Source of the DNA: Trichomonas vaginalis G3
Lineage: Eukaryota; Parabasalia; Trichomonadida; Trichomonadidae
Length of the DNA stretch: 64,000 bases
Direction of reading: 5' to 3'
NCBI RefSeq assembly: GCF_026262505.1
Contig: NC_067205.1
Location: 24,929,693-24,993,692 of the forward strand
The number at the start of each line of letters is the position of its first letter. Position 1 is the first letter of the stretch. Positions 18,016 through 28,000 of the stretch are shown in pieces. The notes below the pieces were generated by a model. The model was not told the DNA's origin. It was given only the letters and a program-made list of their open reading frames with translations, and did not search any database. Both the position numbers and the translations under genes were made by a program.

Positions 18016-20185
18016 AACATCGGGGAAAACAATTTTAACGAAAGAATACTTAAAATCTCATGTTAGTGAGTTCGTTGAAATGGAAAAAGAAGGTGGAATT
18101 AAGTTCGATCCACTGAATTTCATTTTCAGCTTAGCGAATGCGGGTGTTAGTTTCGCTGAATGGACAACTATACAGAGTGAAATAAATGCAATATGGACGT
18201 TTTTGGGGTCAAAAGCTGGAATGGGTGAGCTTGTAAATGCTGCAAGAACATTAGGTGAAACAGGAAATTTTGTAGATGGTTTTAAAAGACTTGTTTCAAA
18301 TGTTTTAACAAACACAAAGAAATTATTTAAATATACCATACATAACGGACGGATTTTCGAACAGATAGCAACAAACCCTCCGGTTATGGCTGCGTTGATG
18401 ATGGTTAGAGATATAAAACCACGTAACGACGGGAACGAAGAACATGAACAACAGGATACTGGTCGGGTTATTCGAGACATTAAAAACGTGTATCCTGAAG
18501 TTATTGATTTATTTAGAGGAGTTAATGATTCAATTTCAAAACATTCTATAACCCTCGATGAAGAGAATAAATTAACAGATTATATATTCGTCATTATTGC
18601 AGAATTAATGAAGAGAATAAATGAAAAAGGAATTGGTGATATCATTAATGTCAGCGATGTAATGATGAAAAGAAATTTTGACTCATTATTTACAGAACCG
18701 AAAACAGAATATAGTCTTTATGACGTAATTACCGAATTAATGAAAAAGATTAATGATAATAAGAGTTCTGGCGGAAGAGTTGAATTAGAAGTGAATGATG
18801 TTAATGAGAAATTAGCCGAAAAAGCAGACAAAAATGAGCTTTTAGCTCTGAGTGATAAAGTCAAGAACCACGTTCATTATATAACTTCAGACGAACAGAT
18901 TATAACGGACTACCATGGATATTTAACACAGGATGAACAAATAAGCACTGAAGATGTTAATGAAAGAAGATATAAATACATTCGTGCTAAAGGTTATGAC
19001 ATAAGCTGTACTGTACATTATGACACGGGTAAAGCGCTAGAAGCATTTAGTTATAACGATGAAATTTATGCCTCTACTTTCTCTGTTAAAGGTGTATTAG
19101 TTGAACCAAGATTTACTTTGAGAGTTAAGTCAAAAATAACGTTTGAAGATGCTATTAAAAGTAAAGCTGACAAAGTTGAACTCGAAGCAATGAACAAAGT
19201 TTTGAAATCTCATAAACACAACATCTCCGATATAAATGAACTTCAAGCTACATTAAATAGTAAAGCCGACAAGAACCATACACATGAATCCTTCACTACT
19301 GTTAGAGCAGACGACATAATATTGAACTATACCCTTAGTTCAAGTGCACCTTTAGAGAATCCAAGTACAAGCGTAAAAGATACACTAAACTCCTTAAATA
19401 GTAAATGTATGAACATTGAAGGTCATGTCAGAAACTTTGAAACATATAAACTACCAGCAATGTTAGTTAAAAAAGCAGATAAAGAACATACGCATAACTC
19501 CTTCTCAACTGTTGCTATAGAAAGTATTGAAGGAACGGTTGGCGGAACTGGTGGGGATGCATTATATTATAAACCTCCTAACTTTCCACAAGGTTTAACA
19601 TCGAATGAAAACATAACAACGAAGAAAGAAATTAGCTGTAAAAATGTTTATGTCATGGATGATGAAAATAATGTTAAATTCACTGCTCAAGATTTATATG
19701 ATAAGAAAGCAGACAAAACAGAGCTTCAAACATTAAAGACTGAAATACTTCAAACATTATATCCTATAGGCTCTATTTATACGTCAATGAATTCAACAAA
19801 TCCGGCAAGTGTTTTAGGTTTTGGTACGTGGAAGCAGATTGTAGATAAATTCTTATACTGTGCTAAATATTCAAAGCAAACAGGAGGTTCGAAGAAAATT
19901 AAAAAAGCAAACCTTCCACCGCACACTCATACAGGAACTACAAACACAACAGGTAATCATTCACATTCAATAACAAAAAGAGGTTATACAAATCTTGCAG
20001 CAGGTTCGGATAGACAGGGAATGCATAGATATGATATTTCAAGTGACCCAGTAGATTCAAGCGCAGGTATTTTCTGTGGAACCACAGGAAATCATTCACA
20101 CACTTTCACAACAAATCCAACAGGCTCGGGTGCAGATTATATGCCACCATTTGTGACTGTATTCGCATGGTACCGCGTTCAATGA
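17966..20185 (+). CDS. Phage-type fibre protein of element I
   Basis: The product has 739 residues. The N-terminal 200 residues are helical and specific to this element, possibly for particle anchoring. Then come shaft repeats of the type KADKNELLAL, HKHNISDINELQATLNSK and ADKNHTH. The tip begins LYPIGSIYTSMNSTNP, followed by FGTWKQIVDKFLYC, a His-rich stretch (PPHTHTGTTN, GNHSHS, GNHSHTFTT) and MPPFVTVFAWYRV at the end. This is the plan of bacteriophage collar-domain fibres, where His pairs bind metal in a trimeric knot. The integrase follows after 40 bases. The frame looks whole. The attachment role is inference. Confidence 0.75.
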   Translation: MKLNSLTFDGDSFVNDITSGKTILTKEYLKSHVSEFVEMEKEGGIKFDPLNFIFSLANAGVSFAEWTTIQSEINAIWTFLGSKAGMGELVNAARTLGETGNFVDGFKRLVSNVLTNTKKLFKYTIHNGRIFEQIATNPPVMAALMMVRDIKPRNDGNEEHEQQDTGRVIRDIKNVYPEVIDLFRGVNDSISKHSITLDEENKLTDYIFVIIAELMKRINEKGIGDIINVSDVMMKRNFDSLFTEPKTEYSLYDVITELMKKINDNKSSGGRVELEVNDVNEKLAEKADKNELLALSDKVKNHVHYITSDEQIITDYHGYLTQDEQISTEDVNERRYKYIRAKGYDISCTVHYDTGKALEAFSYNDEIYASTFSVKGVLVEPRFTLRVKSKITFEDAIKSKADKVELEAMNKVLKSHKHNISDINELQATLNSKADKNHTHESFTTVRADDIILNYTLSSSAPLENPSTSVKDTLNSLNSKCMNIEGHVRNFETYKLPAMLVKKADKEHTHNSFSTVAIESIEGTVGGTGGDALYYKPPNFPQGLTSNENITTKKEISCKNVYVMDDENNVKFTAQDLYDKKADKTELQTLKTEILQTLYPIGSIYTSMNSTNPASVLGFGTWKQIVDKFLYCAKYSKQTGGSKKIKKANLPPHTHTGTTNTTGNHSHSITKRGYTNLAAGSDRQGMHRYDISSDPVDSSAGIFCGTTGNHSHTFTTNPTGSGADYMPPFVTVFAWYRVQ

Positions 20186-20225
20186 ACGCGCTTGAGCCTA
20201 GAATAAAATCTTTAACTTTACATAA

Positions 20226-21311
20226 ATGAGCTTGAAAGAAGTATTCGAACAACATCCATGGAGGTCATTTAAGAAGTTCAATGAAGCTGCAAAGAGTTGG
20301 GGATTTACTAACAGAGCTGAAGTGAAAAGGTTCTTTGACAAAAATGTTGTACATCAAACAAAAATAAACCCTTACGACTACTTTTTACCAATTTACTCCA
20401 ACACTCCTGACGCATACCAATTTGACACTCTCATTCAAAGCAGAAAAGGAGAACATAAACCATTCCTCATCTTCATTAATGTTAACACTCGTAAAGCATA
20501 TGCATATCCAATGAAAAATAAAGGAACTCGTGAAGTGTTAAGAGTTTTACAAAAGTTTGTAGCAGAACATAGCCCAAGTACTTTAACATCAGACCAAGAC
20601 GGTGCATACCTCAGCAATGAAATCACAGATTTTCTCATTAAGCATAACATAACTCACTACACTACTGAAGACCATAACCATAACATACTCGGCATCATAA
20701 ACCGCTTCATAAGAACGCTCAGAGATTTAAACCAAGAGCGAGACTTTACCGAAGAAACAATGAAACATTTTCTCGAAGTATATAATTCCTCAACACATTC
20801 TACAACAGGACATACACCAAATTCAATGACACAACAACAAGAAGAAAAGTATATACAAAAGAAACGAAGCCAAACACAAAATATCAGAAATTCAACACAA
20901 TTTACTCTCATTCCTGGTACAAAAGTTCGTGTAGTTCTTGACGACAAGCCGTTGACAAAGAAACGTTTAAGGTTAAGTCGAAATTATTATATCGTAGACT
21001 CTACGCAAGGTAATGGATATCTTATAAAAGCTGCCGACGACTCTATTGCGTTTTACCCTCGTCATAAATTAGTTGAAAGTAGTAATGGCAAACTTGCTGA
21101 AACCATTGACGAAGCAAAGCGAGGAGTGGTTATTGAAATACTTGGCTATAACATAAACGATGACACTTATAAAGTAAGATATGAAGGAGGCGTTGAAGAT
21201 GTTATACCATCTAAGAACTTGAGAGAGTCAAAGCCAACACATCTGGGACCATTAGAGCGGGAGTACTGGAAAGACAAAAATAAGCCAGAAAGAATAAGAA
21301 AATTCTTCTAA
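20226..21311 (+). CDS. Maverick integrase (rve/retroviral-type fold)
   Basis: The product has 361 residues. The catalytic core has the rve layout: YQFDTLIQSRKG, then INVNTRKAYAYPMKN, then LTSDQDGAYLSNEITDFL, then a segment ending INRFIRTLRDL. The C-terminal part (about 225-300) is an SH3-like DNA-binding domain (GTKVRVVL, LSRNYYIVDS, YPRHKLVES). The end has a chromo/Tudor-like strand pattern, YKVRYEGGVEDVIPSKNL. It would join element ends to target DNA, consistent with the 5-bp duplications seen here. It follows the fibre on the same strand. A near-identical copy is at 38594-39679. The frame looks whole. Confidence 0.85.
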   Translation: MSLKEVFEQHPWRSFKKFNEAAKSWGFTNRAEVKRFFDKNVVHQTKINPYDYFLPIYSNTPDAYQFDTLIQSRKGEHKPFLIFINVNTRKAYAYPMKNKGTREVLRVLQKFVAEHSPSTLTSDQDGAYLSNEITDFLIKHNITHYTTEDHNHNILGIINRFIRTLRDLNQERDFTEETMKHFLEVYNSSTHSTTGHTPNSMTQQQEEKYIQKKRSQTQNIRNSTQFTLIPGTKVRVVLDDKPLTKKRLRLSRNYYIVDSTQGNGYLIKAADDSIAFYPRHKLVESSNGKLAETIDEAKRGVVIEILGYNINDDTYKVRYEGGVEDVIPSKNLRESKPTHLGPLEREYWKDKNKPERIRKFF

Positions 21312-21412
21312 ACTTTTTCATTAGATGTAAATCAGACATGAATGACAACAGTCATGATATCATTAATGGTACCATTTATTTTTGTCATAAATTTACACCA
21401 AAAATATATTTT

Positions 21413-21480
21413 AGGTGAAGAGGTGAGATCTCACCCGTTTTTTCACCTCTTTTTTCACCCTCGCCGCTTAGCGGCTCAGA
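21413..21480. promoter_or_regulatory. GGTGAGATCTCACC palindrome plus GC hairpin before the cargo genes
   Basis: After a run AAAAATATATTTTA come GGTGAAGAGGTGAGATCTCACC, two TTTTTTCACC half-sites and the hairpin GCCGCTTAGCGGC. It lies between the integrase and the 218-residue gene and marks one edge of a two-gene segment absent from element O. Confidence 0.7.
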
Positions 21481-21577
21481 TTACTTTAGCTTTCTCGTGA
21501 ATTTTCATGAATTTCCTTAAGATAGAAAAATAAAGTTAGTTTTATTTTTATTTATTTTTTTATTTTGTATAAAAGAT

Positions 21578-22234
21578 ATGATTTCAACAATCGGCACAAC
21601 AACAATTCAAGCCACGAACGGCGGGACTCTGTCCACAACTACAGCACCAAACTCGCTAGTCATGAATCCTACGTCAATGTTGGTAGAGATGAAAAGCTTT
21701 ATTCCTTCTTCATATACTTTTGAAACAGAAATCCAGAAGATAAAGCAAGAACTTTTAACAAGTAATTTAGACTGTAGTGCGAAAGATGAAACAAATGAAC
21801 AGTATCTTTATGAAATGGAGGACCTCATCGACCATTTGCCTAAACTACCTGAAATTCAGCAGCAAAAACTAACTATTCCTGAATTCGACGAAATTGAAGT
21901 CAAAGCAACTGACTCAGTAGAAATTAAGAAATTCATACGTAAAGTAAATTATGAATTCCTTGGTTTTCATTGCAACCATAAAGTTATGGACAAAGATTGC
22001 GACATGGTTTATAAAAATATTTCTGACCTTTACAAATCCGAAGAATTTAAGACATACGATAACTTTGTTTCATTAGTTGCAAAATGTGTATGGCAGATAA
22101 GAGATAAAGATAGAAGAGGTAAAGTATGGAATGAACAGATAAAACCAGCAGCTTTTGAGTTAAAGAAAACCATTGACGCCTTAGTTGTTCTAGCTGGTTT
22201 TATTTCAATGTATAACGCAAAAACGATGCCGTAA
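21578..22234 (+). CDS. Cargo gene of element I, 218 residues, unknown
   Basis: The N-terminus is Thr/Ser-rich (MISTIGTTTIQATNGGTL). The rest is helical and charged, with VEIKKFIRKVNYEFLGFHCN, KVMDKDCDMVYKNISDLYKS and WNEQIKPAAFELKKTIDALV. Three Cys/His pairs around residues 130-145 (FHCNHKVMDKDC) might bind metal. The gene has no counterpart between integrase and KilA-N genes in element O. With the next gene it sits between two palindromic blocks. No family is recognised. Confidence 0.55.
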   Translation: MISTIGTTTIQATNGGTLSTTTAPNSLVMNPTSMLVEMKSFIPSSYTFETEIQKIKQELLTSNLDCSAKDETNEQYLYEMEDLIDHLPKLPEIQQQKLTIPEFDEIEVKATDSVEIKKFIRKVNYEFLGFHCNHKVMDKDCDMVYKNISDLYKSEEFKTYDNFVSLVAKCVWQIRDKDRRGKVWNEQIKPAAFELKKTIDALVVLAGFISMYNAKTMP

Positions 22235-22255
22235 TGTTCAAAATGTAAAGCAGCA

Positions 22256-22543
22256 ATGAGGAAATATAACTACTCAGTCAAAGAGATAGAAAGAATGCGA
22301 AACGACTATGCAGACTTAAAGAAAGAAGCAGAAAAGCCAGCAGAAGATAAAATGGATATGTTGACATTTCTTAATAAAAACTATCCAACAGCAGAAGATT
22401 TCCTTCTGTCTGACGTCAAGAAGAAATATAAAGAAACCTTCGGCATTGTTAAAACTTTTGATGTACTAAAAGAAGAAATAGAAGCTACGAAATTGTTTAG
22501 GATTTCAAATATACATCGTACAATTCATGTAAAACGCTTGTGA
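22256..22543 (+). CDS. Cargo gene of element I, 95 residues, unknown
   Basis: This is a highly charged helical protein (YSVKEIERMRNDYADLKKEA, then FLNKNYPTAEDFLLSDVKKK), likely part coiled coil. It starts 21 bases after the 218-residue gene on the same strand and is also missing from element O. A palindromic block begins within a few bases of its stop. Confidence 0.5.
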   Translation: MRKYNYSVKEIERMRNDYADLKKEAEKPAEDKMDMLTFLNKNYPTAEDFLLSDVKKKYKETFGIVKTFDVLKEEIEATKLFRISNIHRTIHVKRL

Positions 22544-22545
22544 AA

Positions 22546-22590
22546 AAAGAGGTGAAAAAACAGGTGAGATCTCACCTCTTCACCTCAACA
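22546..22590. promoter_or_regulatory. GGTGAGATCTCACC palindrome after the cargo genes
   Basis: Two GAGGTGAAAAAA half-sites are followed by AGGTGAGATCTCACCT and CTTCACCTC. The block is in the reverse orientation to the one at 21413, so the cargo pair is bracketed by inverted copies. Confidence 0.7.
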
Positions 22591-22656
22591 TTATTTTTAT
22601 TGAATTCAGCACAAAAATAATGAATTTCATTAGTTATTTTGTATGTAAAGACAGTA

Positions 22657-23262
22657 ATGTCAAACATTGAGTTTGAAACAGTTAGAAAGATAGACAATGA
22701 CACCAAAGTGGTTAGAATAGGTGATTTAAACGTAAGATACTCAAAGAAATACAACAAATATTCTTTGTCAGACATTATATCTCCATCTGGAAAGAAAACA
22801 AACGACTGGGTTAGAAATGCTTCAACTCAGAAAATTTTGACAAGAAATCCTGAGCTCATGATATCAGTAAGATTCATGGAACACAGCATATCTCATTGAC
22901 AAAAGTCTTATACCAATAGTTTTTATGGTTGACCCAGTTGTTGGATATAACTTCATAACATATGGTTCATTCGACTCAGAACGTTGCAGTGAGGCTTACT
23001 TTATATCGTTCAGAAACCGAAGGACTTCAACACAAAAAGATATAAGATAGGAAGGACATATAATATAACTCAAAGATATGACAGTACAGTCAATAGAGTC
23101 AAGGTTGTGTTTGTTAATGATATGAGAGCTGCTGAAACAGAACTGCTTGAAGTTTTTGAGAAAATGTATGGTGCTCCCACGAAAGGTAAAGAAACGTTTG
23201 AAGTAGATGAGATAGATAAAGCTATAAAATTATTTGACGAAGTTGCTGAAAAATACATGTAA
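22657..23262 (+). pseudogene. KilA-N-like plus GIY-YIG (T5orf172-type) protein of I, broken
   Basis: The homologue at 37869 shows the plan. An N-terminal KilA-N/MSV199-like DNA-binding part (YSLSDIISPSGKKTNDWVRN, then LISVRFYGTTAYLIDKSLI in O) is followed by a GIY-YIG-type part, LLYIVQKPKDFNTKRYKIGG and NITQRYDSTVNRVKVVFVND. A C-terminal helix contains FEVDEIDKAIKLFDEVAEKY. Such two-part proteins occur in poxviruses and other large DNA viruses. They may bind and nick DNA. The start follows a TGTATGTAAAGACAGTA leader that also precedes the next gene. This copy is not intact. Confidence 0.65.
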
Positions 23263-23350
23263 AGCGTTTATTTTTGGTCTTTTGTGAAAGTCAGAAAATA
23301 AAGTTAGTTTTATTTTTATTTATTTTTTTATTTTGTATGTAAAGACAGTA

Positions 23351-24176
23351 ATGACAACATCAGAGAACACAACAACAGTTATAGTCCATGAAGCTATAAA
23401 TGAAGAATACGAGTACATACAGTATAACAAACAGTTACGTCTCATTCGTTCAGTCAAAGATGACATGTACCAAATGCAAAGTATAATGAATGCTCTTCGT
23501 TCTACAAAGCAAGCATATCATTGGTTTGAAAACCAACAGACAAAAGAACTTTTAGAAGAATTTCCTCATATGATTGCTTCCCTCGGAAAACCGGGAAGAG
23601 ATTCCGTACGAAAATCGCAAGAATTTGGCTCCTGGTTTGAAAGGTTATTATGTTCATAGACTTTTAGTAAATGCTGTAGCAATGTGGGCTTCACCTCGTT
23701 ATGCTTGTTATATTTTCATGATGTTAGATGAACTATATAAAGCAGAACGTGGAGAGATGGAAAAGAAACTTCATGCAAAAGATGAAGTCATTGAATCCAA
23801 AGACAAAAGCATACAGAAAAGAATACCGCGTTCGGTACCAAAAGGAAAGGAAAAGAGTTAATAGTATATGATATATACTGAAGAGTTGGAGAAAGAAGAA
23901 GATAAAGATATGGTTATGTTACATTTAGTCAGAAGAAACAACAAGAGCTTTTATGACTTAGCTAAAATATATAAATCTGACAGAAACTGGTTCTATCGTG
24001 AAAACTTACCGATTTCAATGACACCGAATGAGCAAATAAAGGAAATTGTCAAAAATACTCTTCCTCAAACACACTATGACATCAAAGGTTGCACAATACT
24101 TACATTCAAAGAAGACTTAACATTACTGAAGGAAAAAATAACAGAATATTTCGATAACTTCAAAGAGGAAGAATAA
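23351..24176 (+). pseudogene. KilA-N domain protein of I, broken
   Basis: The region matches the single 259-residue gene at 37001-37780. The front (VHEAINEEYEYIQYNKQL) and the C-terminal domain (EELEKEEDKDMVMLHLVRRN, then YDIKGCTILTFKEDLTLL) are almost the same in both elements. The KilA-N core between them is clearly different (here with GYYVHRLLVNAVAMWASPRY). The C-terminal part resembles the domain that follows KilA-N in several large DNA viruses. A regulatory DNA-binding role is likely. This copy is not intact. Confidence 0.65.
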
Positions 24177-24230
24177 AAAAATCTAAGCTAATTTTATTTT
24201 TTTATAAAATTTTATCTCATATGAAAGAAC

Positions 24231-24446
24231 ATGAATTTAGAATATTCGGAACTCATGACAGAAGAAGAGAACGAACAACATGTAAAAGATTATGCAAAAT
24301 TTCTGAAGACATACAAAGCATTTAAACAATATCTAAATGCTTCTAAAGATTATGCAAAATTTCTGAAGGTATATAAAGCTTATGAAAAAGCGTATGAAAA
24401 GTTTATACATTGGGGAATTGTTGTAAAATATCGATATGAAGACTAA
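24231..24446 (+). CDS. Small Lys/Tyr-rich repeat protein
   Basis: The product has 71 residues and contains two copies of the phrase KDYAKFLKTYKA, then a third degenerate copy. It starts at an ATG 15 bases after TTTTATCTCATATG. Only a trace of its 3' end is present at the matching place in element O (about 36415-36450), where repeat arrays have taken its place. Function unknown. Confidence 0.45.
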   Translation: MNLEYSELMTEEENEQHVKDYAKFLKTYKAFKQYLNASKDYAKFLKVYKAYEKAYEKFIHWGIVVKYRYED

Positions 24447-24460
24447 CCAAAAATATTTTC

Positions 24461-24934
24461 TTAAATAGCTTCAGGGTCTATTTCTTCAACCATTTCACTT
24501 CCTTCGTCAATGTCAATAGAAGCTTCTTCAACCTTTGGTAAGAATTTCTGTATAACATCTTTGTTCGTTATTGTCTTCAGAGATGAAGGATAATATTTCA
24601 CATTTGTTTCACCCTTCTTATATTCTTTCTGTTCGGAAAGATTTAAAGCAATACTGAAGAAGTCAACGTTAGAGTTCTTTATGACAGTATAATGAGTATC
24701 TTTGACATTCACGAAGAAACTCTTTTGTTTCAAAACTACTGCTAACTCTTGTGAAGTATAACGTTTGCGGTCAATGACGATAGCTAATGGTCTGACATAC
24801 TGACCAAACTTAGATTCTTTCACAAACTTCTTGTTAAAGATAACATTAACATTTGAAGCATTATTGAACTCATTCTTGATGGCAGTAGCGAGAGCATTGT
24901 ATGAAAAGAACTTGCAATCTTGCATGTGTTTCAT
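24461..24934 (-). CDS. 157-residue Maverick protein, unknown
   Basis: It begins MKHMQDCKFFSYNALATAIK. The body is a compact alpha/beta domain (VNVIFNKKFVKESKFGQYVR, PLAIVIDRKRYTSQELAVVL, SFFVNVKDTHYTVIKN) and the end is acidic (EEASIDIDEGSEMVEEIDPE). It is divergent from the polymerase gene, across an A/T-rich stretch of 90 bases. The copy at 35933-36406 differs by only a few residues. Its steady place beside the polymerase suggests a replication accessory, for example a primer or single-strand-binding protein, but this is a guess. Confidence 0.55.
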   Translation of the reverse strand: MKHMQDCKFFSYNALATAIKNEFNNASNVNVIFNKKFVKESKFGQYVRPLAIVIDRKRYTSQELAVVLKQKSFFVNVKDTHYTVIKNSNVDFFSIALNLSEQKEYKKGETNVKYYPSSLKTITNKDVIQKFLPKVEEASIDIDEGSEMVEEIDPEAI

Positions 24935-25023
24935 TAAAATAAAAATATTAAATTATTTTGAAAAATAACTTAAAAAATCTAATCTAATTTTTTCAAAAAA
25001 TATTTTTTTATTTCCTACTAAAG

Positions 25024-28000
25024 ATGTATCGGAAGTTGTCTAAGTTAGAACACTCGGAAATAAAACAACTTCTTACAGAAGCTAATATAGATGTTGCAAA
25101 GCATTACGCAACAAACAAAAAAGCACTCGCTGACATTCAAAAGACTATAATGGTGCAATAAGTTATGATAGAATTCATGAGTTCATAAAGCCGCAACGCG
25201 GCGAGGACGAAGTCCATGCAAGAGCATTTCCTTTAAATGACGTTGCTATTGACTTATATCATAGACGTTCAGTACCTCATGAAGTAAGAAGAGAAATGTT
25301 TGACATAACAAATGCAAACGTTGGTGAAACAAGAAGAAGAGACGACACACTGAAACAACAGAGAAGAGAGATGTTTAAAGCGCTATAGAACAAGTTCGCA
25401 AAGCTAACGATGTCATTCGTTCCATTGACGACAAACCAAAAGAAGGTGAGAGATGGTTAAAGAAAGATGAAGAGAATAGGAAGAGAAATGTGAAGTCAGG
25501 CAATAGACTCATTGACTTTAACATCGAAGCTTTAGATGAACCAAACAGAGACTACTTACACAAACATTTCGGTAAGGTTTTCATGAGACTCTTAGAGAAA
25601 TTAAAATAAACTCACAACAGAGATGGATGGTATGTTATAAACTTGGTGGAAAGTATGAATGTTCTACGTTAAACCTCAATAATATTGGAACATTACTACA
25701 TCAGCTCTTGAAGGAGAACTTTATATCAGAGATAGAAGCAAATGCTGCAGGTATTGTTGAAATGCACTATGACTTCTTCTTGACAAACATAAAGAATCTT
25801 ACTGAAATAAAGATGTATGATTTAACAGAATATGAAGGCTTAACGATGTCAGATGTAAAGAAAGGCAAACCAAAAAAGAGACCATATAGAGATGAAAGCA
25901 CACTGACAAATGACCAGAAAGCCATTTTGGAAGCTCTTAAGCAAACAGGAAACCCAGCACTTATAGAAAGCTTTTGGAAAGATAATGGTGAAAAGAAGTT
26001 TTATAAGAAGAGAAGCGGTCAGTTCTGGAAGTATCTTTGCACATTACCTATAAATCTTGAACGCTACCAAATCTTCAATGAACTGAACAAAAGAACTGCA
26101 ACACTTATGACAGAAGACAATTGTTCGTTTATGCTTGCATTCAGGCTGGAGTAAATGAAGAAACTATTGACCACATGAGAGAAGTCATTCGTGTTAGAGA
26201 CTTTCCTCAAAGTAAAGTACAAGAAATTTCTGACGCAACAGGTATAGCATTTAATGTTACCATTGGTTACTTCAATGACTCAAGACATAATGAAATAAAG
26301 AGATACATACCAAAAGAATGTGAAACTGTTCGAACTATTGACTTACTTCTTGTTGAAGACCACTACATGCTAAATGAAAGATTACCAATGACAACATATT
26401 TCATTCGCAACTATATAGAAATCTTGAAGGAGTGTGGTGGAATGAACATTGAGAAACAGATGAAGATTTATACAAAGAGAGAGATAAAATATGTAGTTCG
26501 TTATGATAGAACAACACCGTTATGGGATGTTATGAAAACATTGTGGGAGTGCAAATATTTCGAACCTATTTCTTATGGAGAACTTTTCACATATACGACT
26601 GACTTATATAAACAGAACCTTGCACCATTTAAAGATTTGACATATGCTCCAAAGTATTGTGTACAACTGAAGAAGAAAGCAGAGTCAAAAGAAGTAAATA
26701 AAAATAAGTGCAAGTTCATTCCTGAGCACGTTTTCTTTGCTGACTTTGAGTGTAGCACAGACGCTTTCATAAAAGCTTTTAACATCTGTTACGACAGTGA
26801 AGATGGTTCAGTGAGTGAAAGCATTTGGGGTCAGAACTGTGCAACAGAATTTTTGGAACGACTTCCTGACAAGAGTTTAATATATTTCCATAACCTCAGT
26901 TATGATATAAACTTCATCTTAAGACACATGACAGAAGTGAAAGGAACTCCATCATTAAGGTTCACGAACAATGCAAATAACTGGCTTATATAAAGGAAGG
27001 GCAATTATTATAAAAGACTCTTACAGTGTTATAAATAAGAAGCTTAAACTATTTCCTGCTATGTTTAACTTACAAACAGGACCGAAAGAAGTATTTCCAT
27101 ACAACTACTACAGCAGTGTTTTGTTAGCAAATGACAACAGAACTGGTGTCATTTCTGAAGCATGTAAGTTTATCCGGGATGCAGATACATTCATGAAAAA
27201 CATAGATTCCATCAAAGGTTGCAGAATAGATGAGAACCACTTCGACTTAGAAAAGTATAGCACATTTTATTGCAAACAAGATGTAAGAATTTTAAGAGAA
27301 GGTTTTGTTAAGTTCCGCAATGACATATTGAAAGAATTTGATTTAAACGTTTATGACTACGTTAGTATTTGTTCTATTGCTAACAAATTGTTTGAGAACA
27401 GAGTGTACTTCCGAATGGAAATTTATATGACCTCTCAAATAAACCAAGAGAATTTATTTCACGCTGTATTCAAGGTGGAAGATGTATGCTGTCAGATAAC
27501 ATTAAACAAAAGAGTAAAGAGAAACTCATTGCTGATTTCGACGCTGTTTCATTATATCCATCAGCTATAGCAAGACTTTATACTTTAGAAGGTATACCGA
27601 AAGTATTGAAGAAAGAAATGTTAAGCACAGAGTATCTCATGAGACATTTATTCGATGACGACCAAAAGGAACCCATTGGTGAAAAGTTTATGTCTGGCTT
27701 CTTTGTTCTCATTAAGATAACAGAGATTGGAATACATAGACACTTTCCTTTAATAGTTTTGTGACCCTGAACTAAATCCAGAACTTAACGTTCCAGAAGT
27801 TCAAACACTTGCTGTTTAATGTATGTTGACCATATAACATTACAAGACCTCATAAAATATCAAGGTGTCAAATGTGAAGTGTTGCAAGGATACTATTACG
27901 ATGGAAACAGAGATATTAGAATAAGAGATGAAGTAAAGAAGTTGTTTGAGTTAAGGTTAAAGTATAAGAAAGAAGGAAATCCTTTGCAAGAAAATATAAA

